Below are positions 8,307 through 17,232 of a stretch of DNA of 49,129 bases, piece after piece. The notes under the pieces were generated by a model. The model searched no databases, had not been told where the DNA came from, and saw only the letters and a list, made by a program, of their open reading frames with translations. The translations under genes and the position numbers were made by a program. Source of the stretch: Nitrospira sp. LK70 (lineage in GTDB: Bacteria > Nitrospirota > Nitrospiria > Nitrospirales > Nitrospiraceae); assembly GCA_011090425.1 (NCBI GenBank), contig PHGD01000019.1, forward strand, positions 1 to 49,129, written 5' to 3'. The stretch's first letter is position 1, and each line of letters starts with the position of its first letter.

Positions 8307-9482
8307 CTATCGTTTGCGAAGCGGAGTAACGTTTCCTGAAGCGCCGCCCTGAATCTTGAACGCATCCGTGCCGTGGCTCCCCATCTGCTTGTCAAGCAAG
8401 GCGTTCACGGCGTCATCCCCTTTGAGCCCTTCAAGCTTGATCTTCAAACGTAGGTTGTTCGCACTATCGGCGTTGATGAGGGCTTGCTCCAGCGAGATCT
8501 TGTTCACTTTGTATAGTTGGAACAGCACGTGATCGAAGGTTTGGCAGCCTTCGTCCACTCCCTGTTCCATCGCTTCCTTCAACGTATCGACCTCCGCTTT
8601 TTTGATCAGATCCTTGATGCGCGGCGTGTCCAGCATGATTTCCAAGGCCGGCACACGTTTGCCGTCGACCGACGGAATCAATCGCTGTGAGATGATCGCG
8701 CGAAGATTCAGGGATAACTGTAAATAAATCTGAGCATGGCGTTCGACGGGGAAGAAGTTCATGATGCGCTCGATCGCCTGGTTGGCATTGTTGGAGTGCA
8801 GTGTGCCGATGCACAGGTGCCCGGTCTCGGCAAAGGTAATCGCCGCTTCCATGGTTTCCGTATCGCGCACCTCACCGATGAGAATCACATCAGGAGCTTG
8901 ACGGAGCGTATTCTTCAGCGCGTTTTGGAAGGTTAAGGTGTCGAATCCGACTTCGCGCTGTGTGATGATGGACTTCTTGTGTTGATGCACGAACTCGATC
9001 GGGTCTTCCACGGTAATGATATGGCCCTGGTGGACGGTGTTACGATGGTCGATCATGGCAGCCAAGGATGTCGACTTGCCGGACCCGGTTGCGCCCACCA
9101 CCAGCACCAGACCGCGTTTGGTCATCGCGATATCTTTGATGATCGGAGGGAGTTGCAGCTGCTCAACAGTCTGAATTTCTGCTTTGATGTGACGGAAAAC
9201 CAATCCGACATTGCCCTTTTGCCTGAAGATGTTGACGCGGAACCGCCCCAATTCCTTGTAGTAGAGCGCCAGGTTCATCTCCATCTTTTCTTCGAATTCA
9301 CTCCGTTGTTGACCGCGCATGAGGGCCAATGCCAGCGCTTCAAGTTGCTCGTTGGTGAACGCGGGAGCGTCGGTCGGCTGGGTAGCGCCATGGATGCGGT
9401 AGATCGGCGAGGCGTCGACGGTCAGATACAAGTCCGACGCTTCGCGGTCTACCATCACTTTTAACAAGCTTCGGACATCCAT
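8307..9482 (-). CDS. pilU: Type IV pilus twitching ATPase PilU
   Basis: 391 residues, a PilT/GspE-superfamily hexameric ATPase. Walker A is GATGSGKST (130-138), the Asp box DPIEFVH follows, and the Walker B region reads DVILIGEVRD. The His box is GHLCIGTLHS. The N-terminal MNLALYYKELGRFRVN stretch and the longer C-terminus point to PilU rather than PilT. PilU works with PilT at the inner-membrane base of the pilus to power retraction. It lies 27 bases downstream of pilT on the same strand, so the two probably form an operon. The C-terminal tail after the domain is longer and more charged than in PilT. Confidence 0.92.
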   Translation of the reverse strand: MDVRSLLKVMVDREASDLYLTVDASPIYRIHGATQPTDAPAFTNEQLEALALALMRGQQRSEFEEKMEMNLALYYKELGRFRVNIFRQKGNVGLVFRHIKAEIQTVEQLQLPPIIKDIAMTKRGLVLVVGATGSGKSTSLAAMIDHRNTVHQGHIITVEDPIEFVHQHKKSIITQREVGFDTLTFQNALKNTLRQAPDVILIGEVRDTETMEAAITFAETGHLCIGTLHSNNANQAIERIMNFFPVERHAQIYLQLSLNLRAIISQRLIPSVDGKRVPALEIMLDTPRIKDLIKKAEVDTLKEAMEQGVDEGCQTFDHVLFQLYKVNKISLEQALINADSANNLRLKIKLEGLKGDDAVNALLDKQMGSHGTDAFKIQGGASGNVTPLRKR

Positions 9483-9509
9483 CGTGGCATTCCGCCTATA
9501 TTCGGGCTC

Positions 9510-10568
9510 TTAAGCCGCTCCGGCAACCAGACCACCGAAGAGATTGGGGTTCATACTGCGGGACTGAGCTTCGGCCTTGTGGACAATTCCCCGCGCCGCG
9601 AGATCGACCAACGCCATGTCCATGGTTTGCATGCCGTCTTTCTGACTCGCCTGCATGATCCCTGGGATTTGGTGCAGCTTCGCTTCCCGGATGAGATTGC
9701 GCACGGCCGTCGTCGCCACCATGATTTCGAGTGCGGCGACGCGTCCGCCGGTTTTCTTCTTCAGCAACGTCTGGGTGAGGACGGCCTCCAACGCCTCCGA
9801 AAGCTGTGTCCTGATTTGTGCCTGCTGCGCCGGCGGGAATGCATCGATGATACGGTCGATCGTCTTGGGAGCGCTTGACGTGTGGAGGGTCCCGAAAACC
9901 AAGTGTCCGGTTTCTGCGGCGGTCAAAGCCAGCTGAATGGTCTCCAAGTCCCGCATTTCGCCCACCAATACGATGTCGGGATCTTCGCGAAGCGCCGATT
10001 TCAGGGCGTTGGCGAAAGACAGCGTGTGAACACCGAGTTCTCGTTGATTGACCAGACATTTCTTGGATTTGTGGACGAACTCGATGGGATCCTCGATAGT
10101 GATGATGTGACCTTCAAACGTGTTGTTCAGATAGTCCACCATCGCAGCCAGCGTGGTGGACTTACCGGATCCGGTCGGTCCGGTCACCAAGATCAACCCC
10201 TTTTCCTTGTCGCACAGTTGCCGAAGGATCGGTGGCATGCCGAGTTTTTCCAACGGAAGAATGGTGGTCGGAATATTCCGAAAGACGGCGCCTAACCCCC
10301 GCTGCTGCACGAACACGTTAACGCGGAAACGGGCGATGTCTCCGAGCTCAAACGAAAAGTCACATTCACGCTTCTCTTCGAAGGTCTTCCGTTGAGCGTC
10401 ATTCATCATGTCGTAGATGAGGGCGTGTGTTTCGTCGGGAGTCAGGTGAGGGTGGTCGAGTTTTTTTAGATCCCCATGAATACGAATCATCGGAGGTTCG
10501 CCGGCACTGATATGACAATCGGAGGCGCCTTCCTTTACTGAGAAGGTCAGCAGCTTGGAAATATCCAT
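9510..10568 (-). CDS. pilT: Type IV pilus retraction ATPase PilT
   Basis: 352 residues. Walker A is GPTGSGKST (130-138), the Asp box DPIEFVH is present, Walker B reads DIVLVGEMRD, and the His box is GHLVFGTLHT. The retraction-specific AIRNLIRE motif appears as AVRNLIRE near residue 280. This protein powers pilus retraction from the cytoplasmic face. It is the first gene of pilT-pilU. A purine-rich GAGGA lies upstream of the ATG at 10568. The pilin gene and a likely ABC pilus module lie about 12 kb away on the other strand. Confidence 0.95.
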   Translation of the reverse strand: MDISKLLTFSVKEGASDCHISAGEPPMIRIHGDLKKLDHPHLTPDETHALIYDMMNDAQRKTFEEKRECDFSFELGDIARFRVNVFVQQRGLGAVFRNIPTTILPLEKLGMPPILRQLCDKEKGLILVTGPTGSGKSTTLAAMVDYLNNTFEGHIITIEDPIEFVHKSKKCLVNQRELGVHTLSFANALKSALREDPDIVLVGEMRDLETIQLALTAAETGHLVFGTLHTSSAPKTIDRIIDAFPPAQQAQIRTQLSEALEAVLTQTLLKKKTGGRVAALEIMVATTAVRNLIREAKLHQIPGIMQASQKDGMQTMDMALVDLAARGIVHKAEAQSRSMNPNLFGGLVAGAA

Positions 10569-10687
10569 CGCCCGTGATCCTCGGTGTTATGGGTTGTTCG
10601 TGAGGTAAAAATCTTCTGTGCATCATGCCATAGCAAAGCCTGAAAGCAAGAAAATGTCCGGAAGGTGCGTGCCGAAGAGGAGGTCGA

Positions 10688-11848
10688 TCAGAGCAGGCCG
10701 GTCTCACGACCGGCGAGGTCAAGTGCATGAAGCGCTTCGTCGATCTGCTCAGTCGTGTGTTCCGATGTCACAGTGAAGCGTATGCGGCTGGTTCCATCAG
10801 GAACGGTCGGCGGACGAATTGCGGAAGCATAGATTCCGTGAGTGAGCAGTCGTTCCGCTAGCGCTGATGCAGTGGCTGCGTCGCCCACCAGGATCGGCAG
10901 AATTGGACTGACGGTCTGCGTCGTCCGAAAACCGAGCTTCTGCACTCCATTGAATAGTCGTTGTCGATTTGACCAGAGCCTCATCCGACGTGCTGGTTCA
11001 CGCTGAATGACCGCGACTGCCGCCGCGGCGGCCGCCGCGATGGCGGGTGGAAGCGCGGTTGTAAAAATGAATGGACGGGCCACGTTGACTAAATATTGAA
11101 TCAAGTCGTTGGGCCCGACGATGTAGGCCCCATGGCTCCCTAGTGCTTTACTGAGCGTCCCCATGTGAAAGGGGATTTGTTGTTCCAGACCGAAATGTTC
11201 GATCGTTCCCCGGCCGGCCGGTCCCATGATGCCAGTTCCATGGGCATCATCGACATACAACGTTGCTTCATAGCGCTCGGCCAGCGATACCAGATCCGAC
11301 AACGGAGCGACGTCGCCGTCCATGCTGAATAGCCCTTCTGTGATGATGACAGTGGGACGATTCGCTCGCCGACGTCGAAGCAATGACTCCAGATGTGCAC
11401 AGTCTCGATGGCGGAATATCCGAAAATCGGCTCGGCTCAATCGACATCCATCGATGAGACTGGCATGACACAATCTATCCGCTAGGATCAGACCTCCTTG
11501 CCCGACGAGGTTCGGAATGATACCGATATTTGCTAAATAACCGGCTCCGAACAACAGGGCTGCTTCCGTCCCCTTAAAAGCCGCGAGGGAGGCTTCGAGG
11601 TGCATATGGGGAGGAAGAGTTCCGCTGATTAATCGAGAAGCTCCAGACCCAGCCCCATACTGTTCCGTTGCATGTATTGCGGCGCGGACGACGTCAGGAT
11701 GGGTCGCAAGCCCCAGGTAATCGTTGGAGGACAGTAGGATGACCTGGCGGCCCGCATATTGAATGGTCGGCCCTGTGCCGGATTCCAATGGAGACAGTCG
11801 GCGCATGAGCGCTCGGTCAGCGAATTGCTTAAGTCTGCTTTGAAACAT
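10688..11848 (-). CDS. bioF: 8-amino-7-oxononanoate synthase
   Basis: 386 residues, an alpha-oxoamine synthase of fold-type I PLP enzymes. Residues SNDYLGLATHP (41-51), DDAHGTG (200-206) and GTLSKALGSHG (230-240, PLP-binding Lys about 234) are characteristic of the family. It condenses pimeloyl thioester with alanine to give 8-amino-7-oxononanoate in biotin synthesis. The glycine C-acetyltransferase (Kbl) paralogue is the main alternative; the 386-residue length and the overall motif set favour BioF. No bioA, bioD or bioB is adjacent. It is followed by pilT after about 120 bases and is divergent from the TPR gene at 12000. Confidence 0.88.
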   Translation of the reverse strand: MFQSRLKQFADRALMRRLSPLESGTGPTIQYAGRQVILLSSNDYLGLATHPDVVRAAIHATEQYGAGSGASRLISGTLPPHMHLEASLAAFKGTEAALLFGAGYLANIGIIPNLVGQGGLILADRLCHASLIDGCRLSRADFRIFRHRDCAHLESLLRRRRANRPTVIITEGLFSMDGDVAPLSDLVSLAERYEATLYVDDAHGTGIMGPAGRGTIEHFGLEQQIPFHMGTLSKALGSHGAYIVGPNDLIQYLVNVARPFIFTTALPPAIAAAAAAAVAVIQREPARRMRLWSNRQRLFNGVQKLGFRTTQTVSPILPILVGDAATASALAERLLTHGIYASAIRPPTVPDGTSRIRFTVTSEHTTEQIDEALHALDLAGRETGLL

Positions 11849-11916
11849 GCTGCTTCAAACCCTCCGCCAGAGCCTCGGCAGGGTTGTGACCATACGACGA
11901 GTCCGTTCCGATTGCA

Positions 11917-11946
11917 TTGACAATGAGAATTCATCCTTAGTATAAG
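11917..11946 (+). promoter_or_regulatory. Sigma-70-type promoter for the TPR gene
   Basis: TTGACA (11917-11922, perfect -35), an 18-base spacer, then TATAAG (11941-11946), about 54 bases before the ATG at 12000 in the divergent bioF/TPR spacer. This is the best-matching vegetative promoter seen in the window. Confidence 0.5.
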
Positions 11947-11999
11947 ACAAAGATTCTGGCGCAGACAGTCTGCTCTCAACCGTGAAGTGATGATTCCAG

Positions 12000-12782
12000 A
12001 TGACCTACCGAATTAAAGTTCCGCCTCGGACGTTGCCGGTAGACGAGGCTCATCTTGTGAGTGGGCTTGAGCACTGGGTGCTCGGACTGGCGAACTACCG
12101 CTGGTCGATTTTGGTCGGGTTCCTGCTTCTCCTGTTGATAGGAGGCGGAACGTGGGGCGTCTTCTGGTATGACACACAAAATGCCGATAAGGCTCAGGAG
12201 CTGGAACGAGAAGCGACTCTCCATCTCTTTACACGTGCGACCAATGATCCACAGAAGGCGGCCGCCAACCTGAAGGAAGCAATTGCCCTGTATAAGAGAA
12301 TAATCGACGAGTATCCTCGAACTCCGACGGCTCCGCTCGCACAGTTTAGTCTTGGAAATGCCTATCTTCAGTCCAACGACCTCGCGTCAGCGATCGAAGC
12401 CTATACCAGGTTTATCTCTACCTATGGGACTCACGTGTCGCTTCTTGGGCTCGTACAGCAAAAACTGGGTTATGCCTATCTGCTCAAGGGAGATCTGGAT
12501 CAAGCCGCCAAGGCCTATTCGAGGATCCTCGAGATCCCCGGCGCGATGAACCGGGATTACGCGCTCTTTGAACTTGCAAGGTTGGAGGAGAATCGCCCTA
12601 GACCCGATGAAGCCTTGAAACATTATCAGGATCTGATGAAAACCTTCCCAAATTCTCCCCTGACGAGCGACGCCGCCATGCGTGTGAAGGTGATCGAAGC
12701 CAAGAAAACTCCCGAGCCGTCACCCCCTTCAGCAACTCCTGCTTCTCCTGCTTCCAGCTCTTCGAAGCCGCCCAAGCCGTAG
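12000..12782 (+). CDS. Membrane-anchored tetratricopeptide repeat protein
   Basis: 260 residues. A single hydrophobic segment (about 35-57, WSILVGFLLLLLIGGG) follows a short charged N-terminus, so the bulk lies in the periplasm. Residues about 80-225 are TPR-type helix pairs with repeats such as FSLGNAYLQ, LGYAYLLKGDLDQAAKAY and FELARLEE. The tail is Pro/Ser/Lys rich (about 238-260) and looks disordered. The architecture resembles YfgM-type and tol-pal-associated TPR proteins that aid envelope assembly, but no neighbour supports a specific partner. A sigma-70-like promoter lies about 54 bases upstream, and the gene ends about 70 bases from the convergent lytic transglycosylase gene. Confidence 0.75.
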   Translation: MTYRIKVPPRTLPVDEAHLVSGLEHWVLGLANYRWSILVGFLLLLLIGGGTWGVFWYDTQNADKAQELEREATLHLFTRATNDPQKAAANLKEAIALYKRIIDEYPRTPTAPLAQFSLGNAYLQSNDLASAIEAYTRFISTYGTHVSLLGLVQQKLGYAYLLKGDLDQAAKAYSRILEIPGAMNRDYALFELARLEENRPRPDEALKHYQDLMKTFPNSPLTSDAAMRVKVIEAKKTPEPSPPSATPASPASSSSKPPKP

Positions 12783-12790
12783 GCAAGCTT

Positions 12791-12809
12791 CTTTGCTTGA
12801 AGAGCAAAG
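12791..12809. terminator. Hairpin between convergent genes
   Basis: A perfect 7-bp stem, CTTTGCT (12791-12797) and AGCAAAG (12803-12809), with a 5-base loop, lies nine bases after the TPR stop and between converging genes. No T run follows on either strand, so terminator activity is uncertain. Confidence 0.35.
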
Positions 12810-12853
12810 GCCCGTCACTCACTCGTTCAAGATCGGTGCGTGCTAGGTGTGGA

Positions 12854-14191
12854 CTAACGAGTGATCACGAGTAGCTCTCCAGCCTTAATCACTGAGCTGG
12901 ACAGATGGTTCAACGCTTTGAGGGTCTTGAGAGGAACGTGGAATCGTCGGGAAACCTTCTCAAGCGTGTCACCCATACGGACTCGATACCAGCGGGCGGC
13001 ATCGGTTTTGACACGCTGACTGGCGACGGGCAGGGGAGGAAACTTATAGGTAGGGACTCGGTCGATCAGTTCGATGACTTTGGCGCTCGTTCCCACAGGG
13101 ACCTTCAGATGGTAGGCCGAGTCATCAGGAGGCGTCGCATCTCGGCGCAGCTCTGGGTTCAGTAATCTGAGTTCGGCGTACGGAATCCCTGTCACGTTGG
13201 CAATTGCGCGAAAGTGCAAGGGGCGGGTCACCATGACCTCCTCAAATTGGTGAGGAGGGACGGGATCTTGATTGAACCCGTATTGGTCGGGGTTCTTCGC
13301 AATAATCGTTGCAGCCATAATCCGGGGAATGTATTGCTTTGTCTCCCTTCGGATGAGTTTCGTTCTAGAGATCTCTGAGAAGGACTCCGCCTGAGCCTTC
13401 TGAAGGGCTCGCAGGACCTTCCCTTCGCCCGCATTGTACGCGGCCATCGCCAAGGGCCAAGCGCCGAATAAATCGTAGAGGTCTCGCAGGTACCGCGCCG
13501 CCGCGACGGTGGATTTGATAGGGTCACGGCGTTCGTCAACATAATGATCGATCCGCAACCCATAGAGCTGCCCGGTCCCTTTCATAAATTGCCATGGACC
13601 TGTGGCTTTTGCTCGTGAATAGGCGTAAGGGTTGAAACCGCTCTCAACAAGGGAGAGATTCACCAGGTCGCTCGGAAGGTCGAATTCGGCAAAGATGTTT
13701 TCGACCAGTGGACGATAGCGGCTGAAGCGCAGGAGCCATTGCTCAAATCTATTTCGAATTGAAGTGTTAAAAAAATGAATATGGCTTTGTACAGTCGGAT
13801 CAATGACGACGGGAATGTTGTACACCGGACCTTGAGCATCGACGCTTGTTGCGCCCGGAGTATCAAGAGCAGCCTTATCAGGAGTCAATTCAGGTTGCTC
13901 TCCACTACCGTCCGTCGATGGAAGGTCGGAAGGAGAAACCGTCAGCTCAGGCTCTAAAGGAACCAGGTTTGAGTCAATGCCATCATCTTCTTGGGGCGAT
14001 TCGATTTCGCCGGAAGGATTACCTTCTTCACTAACAGGACTACCCTGGTCACCGGCAGAATTACTCTGCGCCCAAGTCTCAAATGTAGGCAACAGCAGAG
14101 TGGCACTGAGTATGGCCGCGATTGTCCCTTGAGTCCCCCGCACCCTGGCACACATTGTTATTGCCATCATGGATAGCCTCGATCGCATCAA
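12854..14191 (-). CDS. Lytic transglycosylase, MltD type (SLT + LysM)
   Basis: 445 residues. The N-terminus is a signal peptide (IAAILSATLLLPTF, cleavage near TWAQS); later in-frame Met codons at residues 8, 9 and 13 are alternative starts. A long Pro/Ser/Glu linker spans about 45-125. The SLT domain has its catalytic Glu in LSLVESGFNP (E183), followed by ATGPWQFM and AMAAYNAGEGKV, the usual goose-lysozyme-like motifs. One LysM domain ends the protein (about 398-443, YRVRMGDTLEKVS). MltD has two or more LysM domains in many species, so this version is short. It cleaves peptidoglycan glycan strands in the periplasm. Confidence 0.9.
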   Translation of the reverse strand: MMRSRLSMMAITMCARVRGTQGTIAAILSATLLLPTFETWAQSNSAGDQGSPVSEEGNPSGEIESPQEDDGIDSNLVPLEPELTVSPSDLPSTDGSGEQPELTPDKAALDTPGATSVDAQGPVYNIPVVIDPTVQSHIHFFNTSIRNRFEQWLLRFSRYRPLVENIFAEFDLPSDLVNLSLVESGFNPYAYSRAKATGPWQFMKGTGQLYGLRIDHYVDERRDPIKSTVAAARYLRDLYDLFGAWPLAMAAYNAGEGKVLRALQKAQAESFSEISRTKLIRRETKQYIPRIMAATIIAKNPDQYGFNQDPVPPHQFEEVMVTRPLHFRAIANVTGIPYAELRLLNPELRRDATPPDDSAYHLKVPVGTSAKVIELIDRVPTYKFPPLPVASQRVKTDAARWYRVRMGDTLEKVSRRFHVPLKTLKALNHLSSSVIKAGELLVITR

Positions 14192-14439
14192 AGATTATCG
14201 ATCCACCAGATACTTGTCAAGGAACTGCGGTCAGCGAAGACGCTGGTACGTTCGTGTCATGTCGGGCAGATACACAGAATAGAATGATGTGCGGAAAAAC
14301 TTAGCTTCTCTACGTCATGGCAAGAGAAAAACTCTTGACGCAGTCTACGTTTACGCCGGTCGATTTCTTGACAGCCTCCCAGCGCAAATGATAGCGTACC
14401 GCCTCTCCTAGTGGTACCCCACCAGAATCGCATTGTAAG

Positions 14440-14447
14440 GAGGATTG
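14440..14447 (+). promoter_or_regulatory. Strong ribosome binding site of the class V aminotransferase gene
   Basis: AAGGAGGA lies about five to eight bases before the ATG at 14452, a near-perfect Shine-Dalgarno that fixes this start. A TTGACA box at 14368 may mark the promoter, but its -10 partner is poor. Confidence 0.6.
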
Positions 14448-14451
14448 ATCG

Positions 14452-15594
14452 ATGTTGAAGCGCTATCTCTTGGCTCCTGGTCCAACCCCCGTCCCTCCGG
14501 AAGTGTTGCTGGCGATGGCTCGTCCGATGATCCATCATCGCGCACCCGAGTTCAATCCGATCTTCGAGGAGGTCCGCGAAGGGCTGAAGTGGCTGTATCA
14601 AACAAGGAATGATGTGCTGATGTTGGCAGCGTCCGGAACAGGTGGCATGGAAGGCGCTGTCTCAAACTTTTTGTCTCCCGGCGACAAGGCCTTATACGTC
14701 AACGGAGGCAAGTTTGGAGAACGTTGGGGCAAACTCTGCAAGACCTTCGGGGTACAGGCGACCGAGATCAAGGTTGAATGGGGACATGCGGTGAATCCTC
14801 AGCAAGTTGCTGATGCTCTCAAAAAAGATCCTTCGATCAAGGCAGTGTATGTGCAAGCCAGCGAAACCTCGACGGCCGTGGCTCATGATGTCAAGGCGCT
14901 CGGTGAGATCATCAAGGGCTATGACAATACGATTTTGGTGGTCGATGCCATTACAGCCCTGGGTGTATTTGACATCAAAACTGATGCATGGGGTCTGGAT
15001 GTCGTGATCACCGGTTCCCAGAAGGCCTTGATGCTGCCTCCCGGAATGGCGTTTGTCAGTGTCAGCGAGAAAGCGTGGGGCTTGGCCGACAAAGCCAAAA
15101 ATGCTGCCTTTTATTTCAACTTCAAAAAGGAACGCGAAAACCAGATCAAGAATCAGACTGCCTTCACCCCGGCCGTCTCTCTTGTGATCGGCCTTCAAGA
15201 GGCGGTCCGAATGATGAGGGCGGAAGGACTGGAGAAGATGTTTGCACGGCAGGGACGGTTGGCTCATGCCATGCGTGAAGGTGTGAAGGCTGCCGGGCTG
15301 GCGCTATTTCCAAAGGGATCGCCCAGCGATGCCTTGACGGCGGTCTGTGCGCCTGATGGAATTGACGGACAGGCGATTTATAAGAATCTGCGTGTGCAAT
15401 ACGGCATGACGGCTGCCGGTGGACAGGATCACCTCAAGGGGAAGATATTCCGACTGTCTCATATGGGGTATGCCGATACGTTTGACGTCATCGCAGCATT
15501 AGCCGCGACCGAGATGGTTCTGAAAGGGCTTGGCCATCCGGTGAAGTTGGGAAGCGGTGTCGGAAAAGCGCAAGAACTCTTACTGGCGAAGTAA
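14452..15594 (+). CDS. Class V PLP aminotransferase (serine-pyruvate/alanine-glyoxylate type)
   Basis: 380 residues. APGPTPVPPEVL at the start, ASGTGGMEGAV near 60 and VITGSQKALMLPPG (PLP Lys about 191) mark the alanine-glyoxylate/serine-pyruvate aminotransferase group. The next gene, eleven bases on, is serA, so the two are almost surely co-transcribed. In several archaea and bacteria without canonical SerC, enzymes of this class transaminate phosphohydroxypyruvate. That makes a role in serine synthesis more likely than photorespiration-type glyoxylate metabolism. This is inference from context: no serC lies in the window, but the rest of the genome is unseen. Confidence 0.9.
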   Translation: MLKRYLLAPGPTPVPPEVLLAMARPMIHHRAPEFNPIFEEVREGLKWLYQTRNDVLMLAASGTGGMEGAVSNFLSPGDKALYVNGGKFGERWGKLCKTFGVQATEIKVEWGHAVNPQQVADALKKDPSIKAVYVQASETSTAVAHDVKALGEIIKGYDNTILVVDAITALGVFDIKTDAWGLDVVITGSQKALMLPPGMAFVSVSEKAWGLADKAKNAAFYFNFKKERENQIKNQTAFTPAVSLVIGLQEAVRMMRAEGLEKMFARQGRLAHAMREGVKAAGLALFPKGSPSDALTAVCAPDGIDGQAIYKNLRVQYGMTAAGGQDHLKGKIFRLSHMGYADTFDVIAALAATEMVLKGLGHPVKLGSGVGKAQELLLAK

Positions 15595-15611
15595 CCACGG
15601 CGAGGATGCAC

Positions 15612-17210
15612 ATGGCTGCAGCTGGAATGAAAATTTTGATCAGCGATAGCTTATCGAAGCAAGGCGTCGATGCGCTCGAGAAGGCGGGATTCACCGTGGT
15701 GGTGAAATCGAAGATGCCGAAGGACGAACTGTTCAAAGAGATTAAAGACGCCGACGGCCTGATCGTGCGATCCGGCACCAAAGTGACGGAAGAACTGATC
15801 GCTGCAGCAGAGAAACTCAAGGTCGTCGGAAGGGCCGGGTCCGGCCTGGACAATGTCGACACCCCTGCCGCGACCCGGCGAGGCATCGTTGTCATGAATA
15901 CTCCGGGGGGGAACACCGTCACGACCGCCGAGCATACGATGTCGATGATCTGTGCGATGAGCCGGCGCATTCCCCAAGCCACCGCGTCGGTGAAGGCCGG
16001 CAAATGGGAGAAGGACAAATTCATGGGCGTCGAGCTCTACAACAAGGTGCTCGGCATCATCGGCGCTGGACAGATCGGCAGCCACTTGACCAAGATGGCG
16101 CAAGGTATCGGCATGAGTGTCGTCGCGTTTGACCCATATCTCGCGCCAGAGCGGGCCGAACGAATGGGCGTGACGATGGTGGATATCGATGAACTGTTCC
16201 GGCGGGCGGACGTGATTTCGGTTCACACACCGCTCACGCAGGAGACGCGCGGGATCATTAACGCACAGGCCATTGCCAAGATGAAGCCCGGCGTGCTCAT
16301 CGTGAATTGCGCCAGGGGTGGCATCATCAACGAACAGGATTTGTGCGAAGCCTTGAAAACAAAACGCGTCGCTGCCGCCGCCTTCGACGTGTTTGAAGAA
16401 GAGCCGGTCAAGGCGGACAATCCGCTCCTCGCCTTGGATAATTTCATCTGTACCCCGCATATCGGAGCCCAGACGACCGAGGCTCAGGAAAACGTCGCGA
16501 TCGGAATTGCCGAACAGCTTGTCGATTACTTCACCAAGGGAGTGGCCAAGGGTGCCGTCAATATTCCGTCGGTCGCTCCGGAATTATTGCCTCGTTTGCA
16601 ACCCTTTCTGACGTTGGCCGAGAAGCTCGGCCTGCTTGAAACCCAGCTCGTTCAGGGAGGAATCGAACGAGTTACGGTGGAATACAGTGGGGAGGTGGCC
16701 GCGCTCTCACTCGCGCCCGTGACCATCGCCGTCCTCAAAGGTCTGCTCACTCCTATTATGGAACACCCAGTGAACTACGTGAATGCTCCCATCGTAGCGA
16801 AAGAGCGGGGTATTGAAGTCAAGGAAATTAAGAGCACGGATGCCGGGGATTTCACAAGCTTGATCCGGGTTCGGGTCGAGGCCGGCAAGGTCTCACACCA
16901 AGTCGCAGGGACTCTGTATCACAAAAAAGAAGCCCGCATCACGGAGATCGACCAATTCAAAGTTGAAGTTGTGCCGGAGGGGCATATGTTATTGATTCAC
17001 AATGTCGATCGTCCAGGGGTCATCGGTATGGTCGGAAAGGTTCTGGGAGATCAGGGAATCAACATCGTGCGGATGCAGTGTGCCTTGGAGAAGCGGGGAG
17101 GGGATGCGTTGCTGATCATCGGTTCCGATACGGAGTTCTCATCTTCGGTCCTGGATGAAATCCGGTCGAGTTCGAACATTCTGTCCGTCAAGGTCGCCAA
17201 CCTCTCGTAA
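15612..17210 (+). CDS. serA: D-3-phosphoglycerate dehydrogenase
   Basis: About 532 residues, the long SerA form. The ATG at 15612 is better spaced from the GCGAGG ribosome site than the ATG at 15606. The substrate domain starts KILISDSLS. The NAD fold carries GIIGAGQIGSHL, and the catalytic Arg, Glu and His lie in the NCARGGIINE, FDVFEEEPV and TPHIGAQT stretches. An intervening ASB domain and a C-terminal ACT domain (about the last 75 residues, HNVDRPGVIGMVG) follow, suggesting serine feedback control. It oxidises 3-phosphoglycerate, committing carbon to serine. It is downstream of the class V aminotransferase and upstream of hisZ. Confidence 0.96.
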   Translation: MAAAGMKILISDSLSKQGVDALEKAGFTVVVKSKMPKDELFKEIKDADGLIVRSGTKVTEELIAAAEKLKVVGRAGSGLDNVDTPAATRRGIVVMNTPGGNTVTTAEHTMSMICAMSRRIPQATASVKAGKWEKDKFMGVELYNKVLGIIGAGQIGSHLTKMAQGIGMSVVAFDPYLAPERAERMGVTMVDIDELFRRADVISVHTPLTQETRGIINAQAIAKMKPGVLIVNCARGGIINEQDLCEALKTKRVAAAAFDVFEEEPVKADNPLLALDNFICTPHIGAQTTEAQENVAIGIAEQLVDYFTKGVAKGAVNIPSVAPELLPRLQPFLTLAEKLGLLETQLVQGGIERVTVEYSGEVAALSLAPVTIAVLKGLLTPIMEHPVNYVNAPIVAKERGIEVKEIKSTDAGDFTSLIRVRVEAGKVSHQVAGTLYHKKEARITEIDQFKVEVVPEGHMLLIHNVDRPGVIGMVGKVLGDQGINIVRMQCALEKRGGDALLIIGSDTEFSSSVLDEIRSSSNILSVKVANLS

Positions 17211-17232
17211 CGATTATCGCGACCAGGTTATT

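Noticed and set aside
15651..16460. Long minus-strand frame (269 codons) inside serA
   Set aside because: Antisense shadow of a highly conserved gene; composition is His/Asp rich with no recognised domain.
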